Program-made: the position numbers and the translations under genes
The notes under the pieces: model-generated
What the model was told of the DNA's origin: nothing
Database searches by the model: none
The model's input: only the letters and a program-made list of their open reading frames with translations
Part shown: piece by piece, positions 45,801 through 57,060 of the stretch
Layout: each line of letters opens with the position of its first letter
Position numbering within the stretch: position 1 is the stretch's first letter
From: Branchiostoma floridae
Taxonomy: Eukaryota > Chordata > Leptocardii > Amphioxiformes > Branchiostomatidae
DNA length: 64,000 nt
Direction of reading: 5' to 3'
Assembly: GCF_000003815.2 (NCBI RefSeq)
Contig: NC_049982.1
Location: 32,255,114-32,319,113 of the forward strand

Positions 45801-48800
45801 CTTTTCCACCTATCTTGGTGTTGTGCTTCTCTCTTTTCTTTGTATCAGGAGCTTCTAGTGGCTTCAAGGTTTTTCTCTACATTTGATCTTCACATTAATC
45901 TTGGCCTTCTTCTAGTTCTTTTTCTGCCAAGAGGCTTCCAGTCTAAGACCTTCTTCGCTGTTCTATTCTCTCCCAGACATGTCCTAGCCATTACAGCCTT
46001 GATCTCTCTCTCACCATGTCTGCCATCTCTGGTGTGTTCTTACAGTAGGCCTCTTTGTTAGTCGGTCTCTGTATGAGATGCCCAGTATTGTCATGAGACA
46101 GCTTGTTTGGAAGGCATTCAGACGCTTTTGATCTGCTGCATATACATGTATACGTACTTGCCATGTTCCACCCCCGTACTGCAGTATTGTTTCAGTACTA
46201 TTGCTTTTTTAGTCGTACAGTAGAAGCCAGATAATTGCACAACGGATTAACGCACACTTCTGTTAACTGCACGGAATCCCCAATCGTTGCCGTCTAGCTA
46301 GATAACTTCGCATTATTGCACCAGCCGGTTAATTGCACGAAATTCACTGGCAAATAGGCCGTGCAATTAAGCGGCTTCTAATGTAGTTCCTTAATCTATA
46401 AATGTGCCCTTATCATTGAAACATTAAAAGTATTAAATCCATAATATCCTTTTCAAACATGTCATCTTACCATAATATTATACCAAGAGGTAGAATCTGA
46501 GCTTTTGTGTGTATGGGGGTGGGTGGTGGCAGGGTGGGTTTAGTGTATGTAATGCATATTTATAGTTCAAGAAAATCAAAACATGCAATTATAATGTGGA
46601 AATTGATTGTACTGTACAAATCTCAAATTGTGGAATGAGGTTTAAAATGTACTTACTCTCTTTCCTTCTGGTAGCGTCTCGGGTAGGAAGAAAGCGATAA
46701 ACACGATATTACACACGGAGAGCGTCAGCGCAAACAGAGCGGGCGTGGAGAAAAAGTGTCCCTCATCCGACATCCGGGAAAACCAAGCGCCAATGGATGG
46801 ACCAATCAGGAATCCCAGGGAGAAGGCAATACCAATCACGGCCTAGGTATGGGGGGGAACAGAGTCAACAAAATACAACATTAGGAAAATCAATATACAA
46901 ATACTTTTTCTTTCTAGCAATTCACGTACAATGTATTCTAAAAAGTGATCTCAAACCATTTCAGCTCACTAGCCAAGAAAATGTCCAGTGAACAGTGTCC
47001 TATTATGAGGACTAGAGCCCTTATTAGTGATACGTTGTGGCATCATGTGGCATAATGGTTAGTTTGGCACAAACCCAGAGGTCCCAAGGTTTTCAATCCC
47101 GACATGCCCTGGTGTTGTGCCCTTAACATGAATTTACCCACTTCGTTCCTTTGGAAATGAGTACCTAGCTTTGGTTAGGGCCCTCCTTTGGATTGGATTT
47201 TTAGATTAAAGGAAGGTCCCTTGTTCTGGACATCCAGACCTTGAGCTCATTAAAGAACCCACCACACTTTTCAAAAAGAGTATGGGTCCTTCCCGGTGTA
47301 TGTGGATCAAAACTGTTCCGGTGTAAATGGGGTAGGAAATTTCCCGAACAGAAGAACGAAATACAAAAGGACCAATTTCAGTTCAAATGTTGTAAATATA
47401 GAATACAACACAGTGTATTCCGTATCACCCGAGGTACCAGCCCGACCGCGGGTCGGATTGCATGATGGCCGAGGGCTGGGACCGAGGGTGATGCGGAATA
47501 CACCGTGTTGTATTTCATTTATGTCATACCCACCTGAGAAAACCACTGTTTTGATGCGAAATGCGCCATAAGTTGAACAAATTTGTTGCCCTCGAAAAAA
47601 AAGCGTTGCAACAGTAATGTTCCAACGTCCAAATCAGGTATTCGAACTTTCGATGGCGCCGTACTCGGCCCACTCGAAACAGTTTGATTTATTCGAATGG
47701 AGCCCGTGTGATAAGCCCGGGCCGTACGGAAAGTTATCATCCGGTCCGGAACACCCGTATCGAACGTTTTTGCGTCACAGGTATGACATAATGCTGAATA
47801 TACATGTTGAGTTGTATAAATTTACCATTCCATGTCCTTTTGACTTGGCAGACTTGAGGTCAGCTACCACTGCTGTTGCTAGACTGACGTTCCCCTTACT
47901 GATGCCGCCCAGTACTCTGGCCAGGACAAACACACCAAAGGTATACGACACTGTCCACACACCGTAGGAGCACGCTATACCAACCTACAATGTACATATA
48001 GGAGAGAATGCAGAAGTTAGGTCACATAGTACATATCCTAGAGTCTGCACTAGGCCTAACATACAATGTACAATGTATCGTACATAACATGTACAATGTA
48101 GAGAAACAGTTATTATGGTATCTTTTCTCTTTCGTTCCTTTCTCTTTTTCTTTCTTTCATTTTTTCCTTTCTTATTCGTTCATTAATTTTGTTCCTTCAT
48201 TCCTTCCTTTTCTTCTTTCTTTCTTTCTTTTCTTCTATTAATGCAAAAAGTCGTTATAACCATTACCAGTTCCTGAGGTTCAATTTTTTTCAACCTAAAC
48301 TCAAGCTTATTTCAATTCCAGAACCGATTCGGCAACACTTAACTGAAAAGGTTTAGTTGTGCAGAAGAGATAATTAAACTTGGAGTAAATGTGTTGTCCT
48401 GTAAGGCACTTTGCCCTATACATGTATTACTACAAACTAGGTAGATGTACAGTAGACGTGCATTAGAAAGTGATATAATCTGGTCTTACAGCAGATAGGA
48501 GCATGAGAGGCTTGCGTCCGTACACGTCTGACAGTGCACCAATCAGGGGGGAGGACAGGAACTGCAGCAGAGAGAACAGGGAACCCAGGATTCCTGTACG
48601 GAAACACAAAACAGAGGCCATTTTATTAATTCTTGCCTTGCTAAGGTAGATATCTTAGGACTTTTGGTATGTTCTTTTTTCTGTAGAAGATACATTTTGT
48701 ACAAACCTGTACACACACGCACGCACACACACATATATACACATATATCACTATCTCTCTCTATACAAAAAAGGTACGTATATAGAAATAGAGAAAGAGA

Positions 48801-49975
48801 GAGAAATTGAGATAGATAGATATGATTCATAACTTTAAATGCTGTTATTTTCAATTAATTGCAATTATACAAACAATACAACTTCTAAAAGTTGCTTACA
48901 TTAGGCAGATGTGTCTGGTTTAGTGCATATCATTTTAACAGCTGTAAATTGTAATGTTACAGTTCCAAATCTCACCTCCAAACAGTACAGCGTTAAATCT
49001 CCTGGTCTGTGGGATACCCAAAGTCACAGCAAACCAGTCCACATATTCCTGTATAGCTCCATACAGGCCACCCTGGGAAAGGGAGAAGTAAACTTTAAAC
49101 AACAAAAGACATTTGCTGTTTATCCTCAAATCATCACGTCAGCCATTTTCTTATCATTTCATTCATTTACTGCAGCAACACTTTATTTCAACAAATCCAG
49201 TGTCCTCGTCAGGCCTTTATTAGTGTAGGGGGCCCCTATGCTGTGATTTGGATCCCCTATATATGCTGTGATTTGAATCCCCTGGCCAATGCTGCATTTC
49301 AAACAGCAAAGGGTTTTGTTTTTGTAACAAAAGTAAGAAAATGTTTATTTCACTCAATTTGACCCTCAAAATGTATGAAATAAGTGCTTCTGAGGGTTCT
49401 TAAATTAAAGGTTTTCACATCTGCGAAATTGCTTAAAACGTGGCTTTGCTGCACTAAGAAACGTGGCTTTGCTCCACTCTACGCTGTGAAAAAATGCTGG
49501 TGACAACACTGCACAGCCTTGTCAGTCTACTCAAACACCTGTTCTTATTCCCTTCAGTTTTGTTTTATTGAAGACTAGTGTACAAATGGTATAATTCTTG
49601 AGCAAAAATGCTTGTCATTACTATAACTAAATATGAAAAACATAAACTGCTCTTGCCCTCACTACATTAATAGGTCTATTCTTCTGTATCATATGCATAT
49701 GGGACATGTCTTCTGGCTATTTCTGTAACAATACTTTGCAGGCTGCTTGCCCTTTGCTAAACTGTTCAGTTATCTATAACATGGTTAATATGTACCTGAT
49801 CCACCTGTCCATAGTAGTCCAGGAGAGAAGGCATGAGTGGTAGGATGACTGTAAATGCCAGGAGGTCCACCAACAGGAGCACAAACACTGCCAGGAGGAC
49901 TCTGGAGTCGCTCTTGTCTCCCCCTTCTGTCGCATCCTGGGGGGCTGCCTTGGGTCTCTCCTGCTTGGTGGCCAT
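36859..49975 (-). CDS. MFSD10: MFSD10-type major facilitator superfamily transporter, complete, 12 coding exons
   Basis: Coding exons in transcript order: 49975-49796, 49072-48976, 48593-48490, 47984-47826, 46842-46657, 45462-45366, 41129-41018, 40366-40258, 38745-38655, 37912-37865, 37647-37558, 36968-36859. Every intron is GT-AG, phases match throughout, and the total is 1383 bases (460 residues plus TAA); human MFSD10 is about 455. Features: hydrophilic N-terminus (1-25), first membrane helix VLLAVFVLLLVDLLAF, DWFAVTLGIP loop, the MFS loop 2-3 signature GALSDVYGRK (111-120), ARVLGGISKGNVSL in helix 4, FLPETLPEGKR at the end of helix 6 (about 233-242), FLFSGLEYTL and QGGYSRRI in the second half, and QKGTVMGILRSLGALARALGP near the end. 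These match MFSD10/TETRAN, a membrane transporter reported to move organic anions. The start has a strong context (AAAGATGGCC). The gene is convergent with B4GALT7. Introns 1, 6, 8 and 9 contain several TIR elements. Confidence 0.95.
37971..38350. mobile_element. CAGGGCTCGAAAT TIR element (copy 2), MFSD10 intron 9
   Basis: The left end CAGGGCTCGAAATTC mirrors the right end ATTTCGAGCCCTG, in reverse orientation relative to 30390-30741. Its edge lies about 58 bases from the exon 10 acceptor. Confidence 0.8.
38799..39026. mobile_element. TIR element, TAACGCTAGTTCACCTTT family (copy 3), MFSD10 intron 8
   Basis: TAACGCTAGTTCACCTTTAT at the left; ATAAAGGTGAACTAGCGTTA at the right. These are perfect inverted ends with CCATGGGGTAACC and CACCCCACGG inside. 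Confidence 0.85.
39737..40217. mobile_element. TACAGTCAAACCTG TIR element, MFSD10 intron 8
   Basis: TACAGCCAAACCTGCCCAAG at the left and GACTTGGGTAGGTTTGACTG then TA at the right. Repeated CGACCACCT units inside. About 40 bases from the exon 8 donor. The plus-strand frame 39605-40042 across it is not a gene. Confidence 0.8.
42302..42521. mobile_element. TIR element, TAACGCTAGTTCACCTTT family (copy 4), MFSD10 intron 6
   Basis: TAACGCTAGTTCACCTTTAT at the left; GATAAAGGTGAACCAGCGTT then A at the right. Confidence 0.85.
42638..43064. mobile_element. GGATGACATCC TIR family, MFSD10 intron 6
   Basis: The left end CTAAGGCCATGTTGATTTCA, TTATGGATGAAATCATC is mirrored by GAGGATGTCATCC, AAATCAGGGTGGCCTAAG. 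The frame 42659-42973 inside has no known domain. Confidence 0.75.
43580..43785 (+). mobile_element. ACTGTAAATGCA TIR element (copy 1), MFSD10 intron 6
   Basis: Starts ACTGTAAATGCAGAAATGTT and ends CTTAAATGCATTTACAGT. The interior is made of CGCGGTTTT, CCACCGC and GCGAACTTAAA blocks facing each other, giving a strong foldback. Confidence 0.85.
44342..44570. mobile_element. TTAA-flanked TIR element, MFSD10 intron 6
   Basis: CCCTTAAACTGCCAA at the left mirrors TTGGCAGTTTAAGGG at the right, flanked by TTAA on both sides (44338-44341, 44571-44574). The TTAA target is the hallmark of piggyBac-type insertion. Ends differ from the 28908-29438 family. Confidence 0.8.
44606..44816 (+). mobile_element. 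ACTGTAAATGCA TIR element (copy 2), MFSD10 intron 6
   Basis: Starts ACTGTAAAATGCAGAATTGT and ends CTTAAATGCATTTACAGT, with the same CCACCGC and GCGAACTTAAA interior. Confidence 0.85.
45548..45764. mobile_element. TIR element, TAACGCTAGTTCACCTTT family (copy 5), MFSD10 intron 5
   Basis: TAACGCTAGTTCACCTTTAT at the left; ATAAAGGTGAACTAGCGTAA at the right; CCGCGGGGTAACC mirrored by GGTTACCCCGCGG. Confidence 0.85.
46216..46385. mobile_element. TACAGTAGAAGCC TIR element, MFSD10 intron 5
   Basis: TACAGTAGAAGCCAGATAAT then TGCAC at the left mirrors GTGCAATTAAGCGGCTTCTA then ATGTA at the right. 170 bp; ends resemble pogo-like TA-target elements. Confidence 0.7.
47045..47310 (+). repeat. Diverged SINE, MFSD10 intron 4
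   Basis: Weak tRNA-like head (GTGGCATAATGGTTAG; GTTTTCAATCCC), then GTGTTGTGCCCTTAACATG, AAATGAGTACCTAGCTTTGG, GGAAGGTCCCTTG and TTAAAGAACCCACCACAC, matching 60405-60865 in order. Confidence 0.65.
47400..47516. mobile_element. Hairpin element, MFSD10 intron 4
   Basis: AATACAACACAGTGTATTCC and GTATCACCCGAGG pair with CCGAGGGTGATGC and GGAATACACCGTGTTGTATT, around a CGACCGCGGGTCGG centre. Confidence 0.75.
47518..47794. mobile_element. TIR-bounded segment next to the hairpin, MFSD10 intron 4
   Basis: TTTATGTCATACC (47518) mirrors GGTATGACATAA (47780-47791). It abuts the preceding hairpin within one base, so the two may be one composite element. Ends 32 bases from the exon 4 donor. Confidence 0.5.
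48130..48240. repeat. (TTTC)n / T-rich low-complexity tract
   Basis: Imperfect TTTC and TTCC units. The L/F/S-rich frame here is an artefact. Confidence 0.8.
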
Positions 49976-49984
49976 CTTTGTAGT
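49976..49984 (-). other. MFSD10: MFSD10 5' UTR remnant and splice acceptor before the start codon
   Basis: On the minus strand CTCTCCCTAG precedes ACTACAAAG-ATG. This is a plausible acceptor 9 bases above the start codon, implying a separate non-coding first exon. A TIR element (50007-50203) begins only 22 bases beyond this acceptor. Confidence 0.5.
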
Positions 49985-50006
49985 CTAGGGAGAGTCAGAG
50001 TTAGGT

Positions 50007-50203
50007 ACCGTAAATTCAGAAATGTTTGCAATTTTCGAGGTGTCCGCTTCACTGCGAACTCAAAACCACTGCAAATATTTTCCGCCACAGTATGTGACTA
50101 CAGTATATGGCACTACCATGGACCCAAAACCACCACAAACACTGACTCCATTTTCCTGCTACCATAAAATTAAATCTCCCGCAAACTTAGATGCATTTAC
50201 AGT
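50007..50203 (+). mobile_element. ACTGTAAATGCA TIR element (copy 3), MFSD10 5' intron
   Basis: Starts ACCGTAAATTCAGAAATGTT and ends CTTAGATGCATTTACAGT; more diverged than the other copies. It begins 22 bases upstream of the MFSD10 coding-exon acceptor. Confidence 0.8.
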
Positions 50204-51768
50204 ATAGGGGCGGGCATGCATTTTAGGGGCCTGCATTTAATTGGGGCAACAATACTGACTATGAAGGCTAAATTCAGAAAGGCAGTGGCTATGCAGTACG
50301 TTGACTTTGGGCAGACTGTGTACACTCTATGCCAAACCGAGGTGCCAACTATGCTTTTATATAATGAACTCTGATATAACATGCTCTGTTCAACTACTAA
50401 GATGGTCTGGTTCCAAATTACGTGGAATTAAAAGGGCATGTTAATGTTTGAACATCCTGTTGGCAGTTGCATACGTCAACATTGTTATCTAACACACACC
50501 TGTGGACAATACAGTATGGCCTGCGGCCAGGTTTTCTATCACAGACTTAAAAGGAATTCAGTTCCTGGAGATATTCCTGTCCATCATTGCCTGGTAATTA
50601 AAAGGTTTGCAAACTTGACATTCAAAAATGTACATACAATCACTTATTTAACTTCAGACTCAATCAGAGTTATTTACAATGAACTTCAAATATTAGAAGA
50701 ATACTAATATAAGAAAATGGTAGGCATTTGCGAGAAATTCAATCCAAAATGGGAGGAAACACAAAGAAATCTTTTTACTTACTAGAAGTTTGGTATACCT
50801 TACTAGTAGGAATAAAGTCAGACGCTCATTTTGCAAGTCATAGCTTTACTAGTACCTGAAACACTGTAACTTAATGCTCTTAAGTAAACAGGGAGATTAT
50901 TTTTAGACCAAGGACTTTCTAGGGCTTCCTGAGGTAATCGGAGATGTAAGAATTGCCATGGAAACCGTTCCGGTGCACATTACTGATAGCTTACAGTTGA
51001 CATTAGAAAGAACAGTGTTTTTAGTCCTCAATGAAACAACCGTAGCAATGCAAATTACAAATACCAGTGAACATTTCATGATTTCAACTACTAGTAACAG
51101 AATCATTTAATTGGGGAGGGAAGAGCAAGTTGTTGAGAGTCACTAATTACTAAAATCTTACAATTTTTTCTCTGATATAACTGTCAACAATTATTCTAGA
51201 AAAGAATACTACTAAAAGGTTGCCAGACCCTTTGGTTTTCTGAAAATATAGCTGCAGAAATTGATTGAGGAGTTAGCTGGCCAAGGAGTTAATGTTAACA
51301 CATTGGCAACCCAAGGAGTTACTTAACTTAATCTATTGTGGGGTGTAACAGACCGACAAGTTTCAAGACATCTCCTTGAGACGACAAAACTCCAGATCTA
51401 GTGTTGGGTTAATTGTTACTTGAATCAACCTTAAGGTGCTTGTGCAATTACTGGACCGAGAGGGCACCCACTTATGCTCTTATTTTTTTAAAGTTTCACA
51501 GTGCTGGGTATCAGCTCTTCTGCACACAGAGACTCCAGCTCTGAGTCTGAAACAGAACTTTTTAGTGACTCCCACAAGCATCCTACAAGGCTGCAGTGTT
51601 TTTACAAGTCCATTTGAGCATATCACTTTACCCCTATGGTGAGATTTGGGTCCCCTTATTCTGTGATTTGGACCCCTATGCTGTTTTTCATCTGACAAAG
51701 GAGTATTTCTTTCTGTTGTGAGAAGTCTCCTTTCTGACCTTAAAAAGATGTTGTTGTTTTTTCTTTTG

Positions 51769-51942
51769 GGCAACACCAATTTTATTTGTTGCTTTTCAGA
51801 TTTGGCATTCCTATTTTTCCCATGTTGAAAAAAAATTGGTCACACCTTCACGTTGCAAAATTTCATTTTTATTTATTTTCTGCCGTTCCAAATTTTTTTC
51901 ATTAAAAAAATCTGTGAAGCAACAAATTAAATTGGTGTGACC
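51769..51942. mobile_element. Foldback TIR element
   Basis: GGCAACACCAATTTTATTTG, TTGCTTTTCAGATTTG at the left mirrors AAATCTGTGAAGCAACAAAT, TAAATTGGTGTGACC at the right. T-rich non-coding interior. Confidence 0.75.
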
Positions 51943-52132
51943 TTATTAAGAAATATTATATCATTGCATTGTTTATTTTTCTATCTACTCTCATTAATGG
52001 ACGTTTTATTTCTACAAAACAGGTTATTTGTTATACTGAATTCATCGTTATCCGTTATTCAAACATTCCTTGTGATGAGTAGACCTGCAGAGGCAACGTC
52101 AGATAACGCTCAGAGGTCATAGTCTCCTGAAT

Positions 52133-52341
52133 ACTGTAAACGCAGAAATGTTCACGGCGGATTAATGTTTGCGGTTTTCGCGATGAACACTACACTGCGA
52201 ACTTAAAACCACCGTGAACATTTTTCTATTATGGTATTAGACTGCAGTCTATGGTGTTACTGCGAACTTAAAACCACCACGAAAAGTCTTTTTTCCCCGC
52301 TACCGCGAACTTAAATCCCCGCGAACTTAAATGCATTTACT
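52133..52341 (+). mobile_element. ACTGTAAATGCA TIR element (copy 4)
   Basis: Starts ACTGTAAACGCAGAAATGTT and ends GAACTTAAATGCATTTACT. Lies about 550 bases inside the presumed MFSD10 5' intron from its promoter. Confidence 0.85.
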
Positions 52342-52884
52342 GGCCAGTTTAGGATGATGCTATTGTCGTAAAATTATTGAGTCCTGCAGAATGCGTTGGA
52401 AAGCATCCGAAGTTACGTTAAGCATTCTTGGTCTTTACGAATTTACCATTAAGCATTGCCTGTACTCCTAAATTTACCATTAAGCATATTTGCCAGCATC
52501 CCCCCTGCAGACGCTCATGCAATCAAATTCAAAACATAGTCGTTATATAAAGGGGGTTTGATTCTTTGAGACTTTTTCAAAGACCGGTATCTTTGTTAAC
52601 TAGATGAACGGAAGCCTAAGTAACAGAACCATTTCCATGATATCAGAACGTTTTCTGTATAAAATGGTTTTCATAATGAATCATCAAGGTATCAAACACA
52701 ACAAAGCAAAAATTGTGTGGCCGTAAAGTTTTCAGTTTCCGATCCCATTTACAAAATTTCTGCTTTTCACGATGTTGATAGTAGAATAATAGCAGGATAT
52801 AGAATACATCAGACTCTTCACCTACCTGTTACCTGTGCCGTAGATGTTCAGAAATCACGACTCCCAGCTCAGTCCCACCGTTAC

Positions 52885-52935
52885 CTGTAAGACGTTCCTG
52901 TCTTCTTGGAAACTTCCCGTACTTCCGGGTCTTCA
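52885..52935 (-). promoter_or_regulatory. MFSD10: Probable MFSD10 promoter and non-coding first exon
   Basis: On the minus strand the sequence reads ACCCGGAAGT (52930-52921), a consensus ETS site typical of TATA-less housekeeping promoters. About 35 bases later comes CTTACAG followed by GTAACGG, a good splice donor with the exon ending at 52885. Joining this to the acceptor at 49984 gives a non-coding first exon and a 2.9 kb intron. The link is inferred; no transcript was seen. Confidence 0.4.
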
Positions 52936-53879
52936 TTCATTGCGCCACCGAAGTGCTTTCTGGGATTGGATTGTACCATTAAAAATGAGGGAGTTTCTTG
53001 AGATTCAGCGTTCCTCTTCTTTCGTATATAGGATTATTAGCAATTTTGCATGTGTCAGTTACAAATGACCAATACAAATGAACAACGGAAAAATGAGGAT
53101 TCTGTCATGGTGAAAAAATAAAGAAAGAACAGGTGGATGTAACGTTAACGTTAGTGTGTTGTTTAATGGCAACTTTGTTTGAACAATCTCACCTTTGAAC
53201 GAATACAACAAATGTAAAAATAAAAATGGTGGAGATTTGTTTTAGAAAAGAATAATAGGTAAATCACCTGATGTTGATTTGATGAAAAATGGACTGCCAA
53301 ACGCAAGTGTCAGAGAAAATATCTGATATGACATTTAACGGAACGTGACATTGAAAATTAGATTTCGTATGTTATGTCAAGTACCAATATACAATTTTCT
53401 AATCTATGAAAATCTAATCTATAATCTATTAGGGATGCCACGTATTCAAAATATGGCGAAAATTCTTGATGTCATCTTATTTGCCTGTCTTGTAAACCTT
53501 TAATTTCGCTTGTGACAATGACGATTCATTCATTCGTTCGTTCGTTCAGAGTCAGACCCTAGTGGTACACAGAGCAAAAAGTTTCTTTGCTGTTTAGCAA
53601 AAAGTTTCTTTGCTGTTTGATCGAAAGTTTTTAACAAGTTCTTGCCCGAGTGCTAATGGCAAGTGACGAAAAGTGACAGGCAAACAATGGTAAAAATTAT
53701 ACAGTAGTAAGCGACTTATTCTAGTGATAGATTTAAATAAAGAAAACAAAGCAAAAAATAGCTATTGGGTTTGACTTCTTTTTCGGAGACAGTAGAAGAC
53801 GAAGGATCCCACCTTTTCGATAATGTCTTTTTACTTGTTCTTGATGCATATGGATTGGCAGGATATATCTCTACAGGAA
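52936..53879. other. Intergenic sequence upstream of MFSD10
   Basis: Contains a short (GTTC)n stretch near 53535 and a direct repeat AAAAGTTTCTTTGCTGTTT at 53577 and 53599. No gene was recognised. Confidence 0.4.
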
Positions 53880-54075
53880 AGGTGCTGCTAGCCCTTCCTA
53901 TTCAACGTAACGTTACATTTAGGGACCTCCTCGAACACATGGCCCCATTTTACGTCCCTTCCGAAGGACGGTGCAGCCCCAACCGAGACCTACCCAGGAT
54001 TGAACCGGGTCTGCCAGCTATCAACTACATGTAATGAGAACCAGGAGCTTGGCAGTAAGATTGCTACTAGTTCAG
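53880..54075 (-). repeat. Possible second SINE type, reverse orientation
   Basis: On the minus strand CCCGGTTCAATCCTGGGTAGG looks like a tRNA B-box region, followed by TCCTTCGGAAGGGACGTAAA and TGTGTTCGAGGAGG. The open frame 53765-54034 on the plus strand is a by-product. Confidence 0.4.
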
Positions 54076-54094
54076 CTACGTGGACATCCGGACC

Positions 54095-54165
54095 ATGACA
54101 ATGACCATGATGATGATGATGATGATGTAAAGACCATAATATATATATATATATATATATATATT
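54095..54165. repeat. (GAT)n and (AT)n microsatellites
   Basis: ATGATGATGATGATGATG then (AT) about 13 times after a 12-base interruption. Confidence 0.9.
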
Positions 54166-55025
54166 CACCTAACTACCTATCAAACGACAATACAGACACG
54201 CGTGTTCGCGTAAATAACTCTACACAAGAATTGAGTATTACCATATACTAGACACCAAATAAAATCGACATTTAGCGCCGCTCAAGCAATGCAGTCAATT
54301 CTCTACCCGACCACACAGATTTAACGTAGCGAACACGGCAAGCCTTGCTTCCCCCCTCTTGTGAAATATCCCCTCTAACCTGTGTATGGGAACTTTCCCA
54401 CTTCACTACGCACAGGACATTGATGAACAACTAGCAATCCTTGCATTTACGATTCTCTTCACACGCCATTTCATTTTCCATTACAACAAATTACGTGCTG
54501 GCAACTTGGGCTTTGAGTCATATCCAAGTAATCAGACGAAATGGAGTCTAATATACAAAATCAGTTGAGCCGTGAAGGTACCTTTAAACCCTAGTTAAAG
54601 TGAGTAATTAATTCCAGTCTTACACTTCATTTGGCTATCGAGTTTTTAGCGCTTCGCGGGGCTCTTACGATACTAAAAATGTTAAAAGGTTACGATTCGT
54701 CTGGGGAGCACATTATTGTACAATTTGGCAAAAAGCGGGCCGTCGAATCACTGTTAAATCATGCGGACCAACAGAGGAGGGTTGTCTCAAACGTTCGAAG
54801 ATTTAATAAATAAATATCAACGTTCGCGTGGGATTTTCTGTGTTGTTCGCCGAGTCTGTTGGGTGCTTAAGGGATGCTTCTCAGCCGTGAAATTAAAACT
54901 TTTCGCCAGAAGAATTGGAAATCTTCCACGTCCACACGTTCAAAGTAGAGGCGTGGAGCGGCAAGTGACGTACAAGAATAAATCCACCGTGTGTTATAAC
55001 GGCATATTGGTGATCATTTTTTGCA

Positions 55026-55770
55026 GTTACCTCCATGAAAAATGGAGGTGTGTCTGTCTGTTGTCTGTCTGTTTGTGTTTCCGGATATTTGTGGTCTAGA
55101 ATAAGTCTAGAACTTCTGGATGTCATTTGGATGTATTACGATGATATTTGGTATGTGGGTAGGGGTTGGGAGGACGAAGGTCAAGGTCAATTTGGGGCCC
55201 ACCAGTATATGACCTTGGTACTGCAGCAGAACTTCAATTTTTGTATCTTTTGACCTGGACATGCTATGAACTAGATTTTTTGTGGGATGTAAGGAAGAAG
55301 TGATGTATGTTTGGTATCCCTAGCAGCTTACTCTGGAACTGCAGGTGCATTTTGGTCAAAATCTCCAAGGAGCATAACAGAACATCATGGATTTCCTTGA
55401 TATCTATTATCCAGGTATCTTTGGCAGAGATGTACATCATAAAGTACACATTATGCAAATTTGGAATTTATTTGCACACTTAATGAGGAAAATCTATATT
55501 TACATTATAGGACTTAAGTACATGTAACATATATAGTTTGTGGAAGATTAGCAGATACCAATTATGCAAATAAGTCTCTAATTTTCGTAATTAATGTGAA
55601 AGTGTCCTAACTCTTCTAGGTACATGTAGTAAATGATCGGATTGTCAACATTGTGATCTGTGTATGTAAGTTAAAGGGGTACACATTCAAGCATAAATAA
55701 TGCAGATGTGAAAATCATTTGCATAATCAAAATATTTCGTGGAGGTATGACATCTCCGGACTCTTGTTTT
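55026..55770 (+). mobile_element. Dispersed repeat with hairpin ends (ACCTCC...GGAGGTA), copy 1
   Basis: Starts TTACCTCCATGAAAAATGGA then GGTGTGTCTGTC, runs through AACTTCTGGATGTCATTTGG, GATGATATTTGGTATGTGGG and GAAGGTCAAGGTCAATTT, and ends TGGAGGTATGACATCTCCGG then ACTCTTG. The second half matches 63290-63912. Confidence 0.6.
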
Positions 55771-55864
55771 GGGTGGCTCGACTACTCTCTCTTCCCAGCC
55801 ACGGCCAGAATTAGCAAGTGTCACTTCTGTAACGTACTCGGGGTGTGGCTCTCACCTGACCTAT

Positions 55865-56030
55865 ATATACGGCCCTAACCGAAGCTAGGTACTCATTTCA
55901 GTGAAGTGAGAAAAGTCGTGTAAAGTGACTTTCCCAAGGGCGCAAGATCGGTGGCATACAAACGGATTCGAATCCAGAACCTCTGGGTTATTGGTCGAAC
56001 ACCCTGCCGGCCGTTACGCCACATGACTCC
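55865..56030 (-). repeat. SINE, reverse orientation
   Basis: On the minus strand: head TAACGGCCGGCAGGGTGTTC, B box GGATTCGAATCCGTT region, body CTTGCGCCCTTGGGAAAGTC, TTCACTGAAATGAGTACC. Confidence 0.75.
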
Positions 56031-56154
56031 ACACGAAGGAACGACATGTGCTAAAATGGCATATTCGTGATCATCGGAAACGATGTGTTGATTACAGAAA
56101 AAGTCACTCTGTTTCTGCAAAATACTTACTCTACAGCCAGATAAGTAATACCTT

Positions 56155-56330
56155 CATAAAAAAATGGAGGTTTTGTTTTGTACGCGGCATGTCTGTGTGT
56201 GTGTGTCTGTGTAATAATTGTGGTCAGTATAATTCAAGAACCTCTGGACGGATTGTGATGATATTTGGTGGGTGGGTAGGTTTTAGGACGACGAAGGTCA
56301 AGGTCGATTCTGGGTGGCTTTCCTTGTTGG
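56155..56330 (+). repeat. 5' part of the hairpin-ended dispersed repeat
   Basis: AAAATGGAGG, TGTCTGTGTGTGTGTGTC, AAGAACCTCTGGACGGATTG, TGATGATATTTGGTGGGTGG and ACGAAGGTCAAGGTCGATTC follow the same order as 55040-55200. Confidence 0.55.
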
Positions 56331-56599
56331 ATTTTGCTAACATTACATCAAGTTCAGACTCTCATCGGGGAGAAAGTAATCAATCCCCTAGTTACATGTA
56401 GTTAGAATGTTAAAATGTAAACCCTTTCAATACCACATGGTGGCAGCGCCCATCTCAGTTTCCTTAGCCCACGGGCCACACAAATTATAAACGTGTACTA
56501 GCTAATTATACCCTTAAATTGTTTCATCAGGTTGGTAGAACTTTATATTAAAGAACTAGTGTCAAGTGTCATAGTCTGTATAGACTGACTGACACAGAG

Positions 56600-57060
56600 A
56601 GAGATAAGAACTTTATTGCACAACAATTGTACATGATACAATGTATGGCAACAACTATCACACAAAGTACAAAATGGAGGTATAGAATAAAGCTTAACAA
56701 CCTAATTAACATAACAATAAGGGCTAACACAATTCTTTGATATAGTATTACAATGGAATAGGCTAATCATTAGTCACGGTATTCTTTCTAATGGCAGAGC
56801 TTGATATTTTTGCATTATGGGAGTTCTGACATCTAAAGATATATACAAATCTGTTTGTAGCATCGAGTCTCTTGAATTCTGTTGTACTTGATTCGAGAAA
56901 TATGAATATTCCATTACGTAAACTAGCGTATTTAGAACATTCCATTATCAAGTGAAATTCATCTTCAATGTGCTGTGGACAGAATGGACAGAATCTTTGG
57001 TCTTGGGCTATATTGTAGTATCTGCCTGTTTCTTTGTACCAACTCCAGTCCAGACAATTC
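56600..57060 (-). mobile_element. LINE 3' end, reverse orientation, zinc-binding C-terminus
   Basis: The minus-strand frame reads KETGRYYNIAQDQRFCPFCP, QHIEDEFHLIMECSKYASLR and ends at TAG (56763). This is the C-x2-C..H..C motif after the reverse transcriptase domain. The 3' tail ends TGTACAATTGTTGTGCAATA then AAG (56633-56611). It gives the undisrupted order of the two blocks separated by inversion at 13485-13965. Confidence 0.75.

Noticed and set aside
47617..47967. 116-residue plus frame
   Set aside because: Antisense to MFSD10 exon 4 and a TIR segment; a shadow frame.
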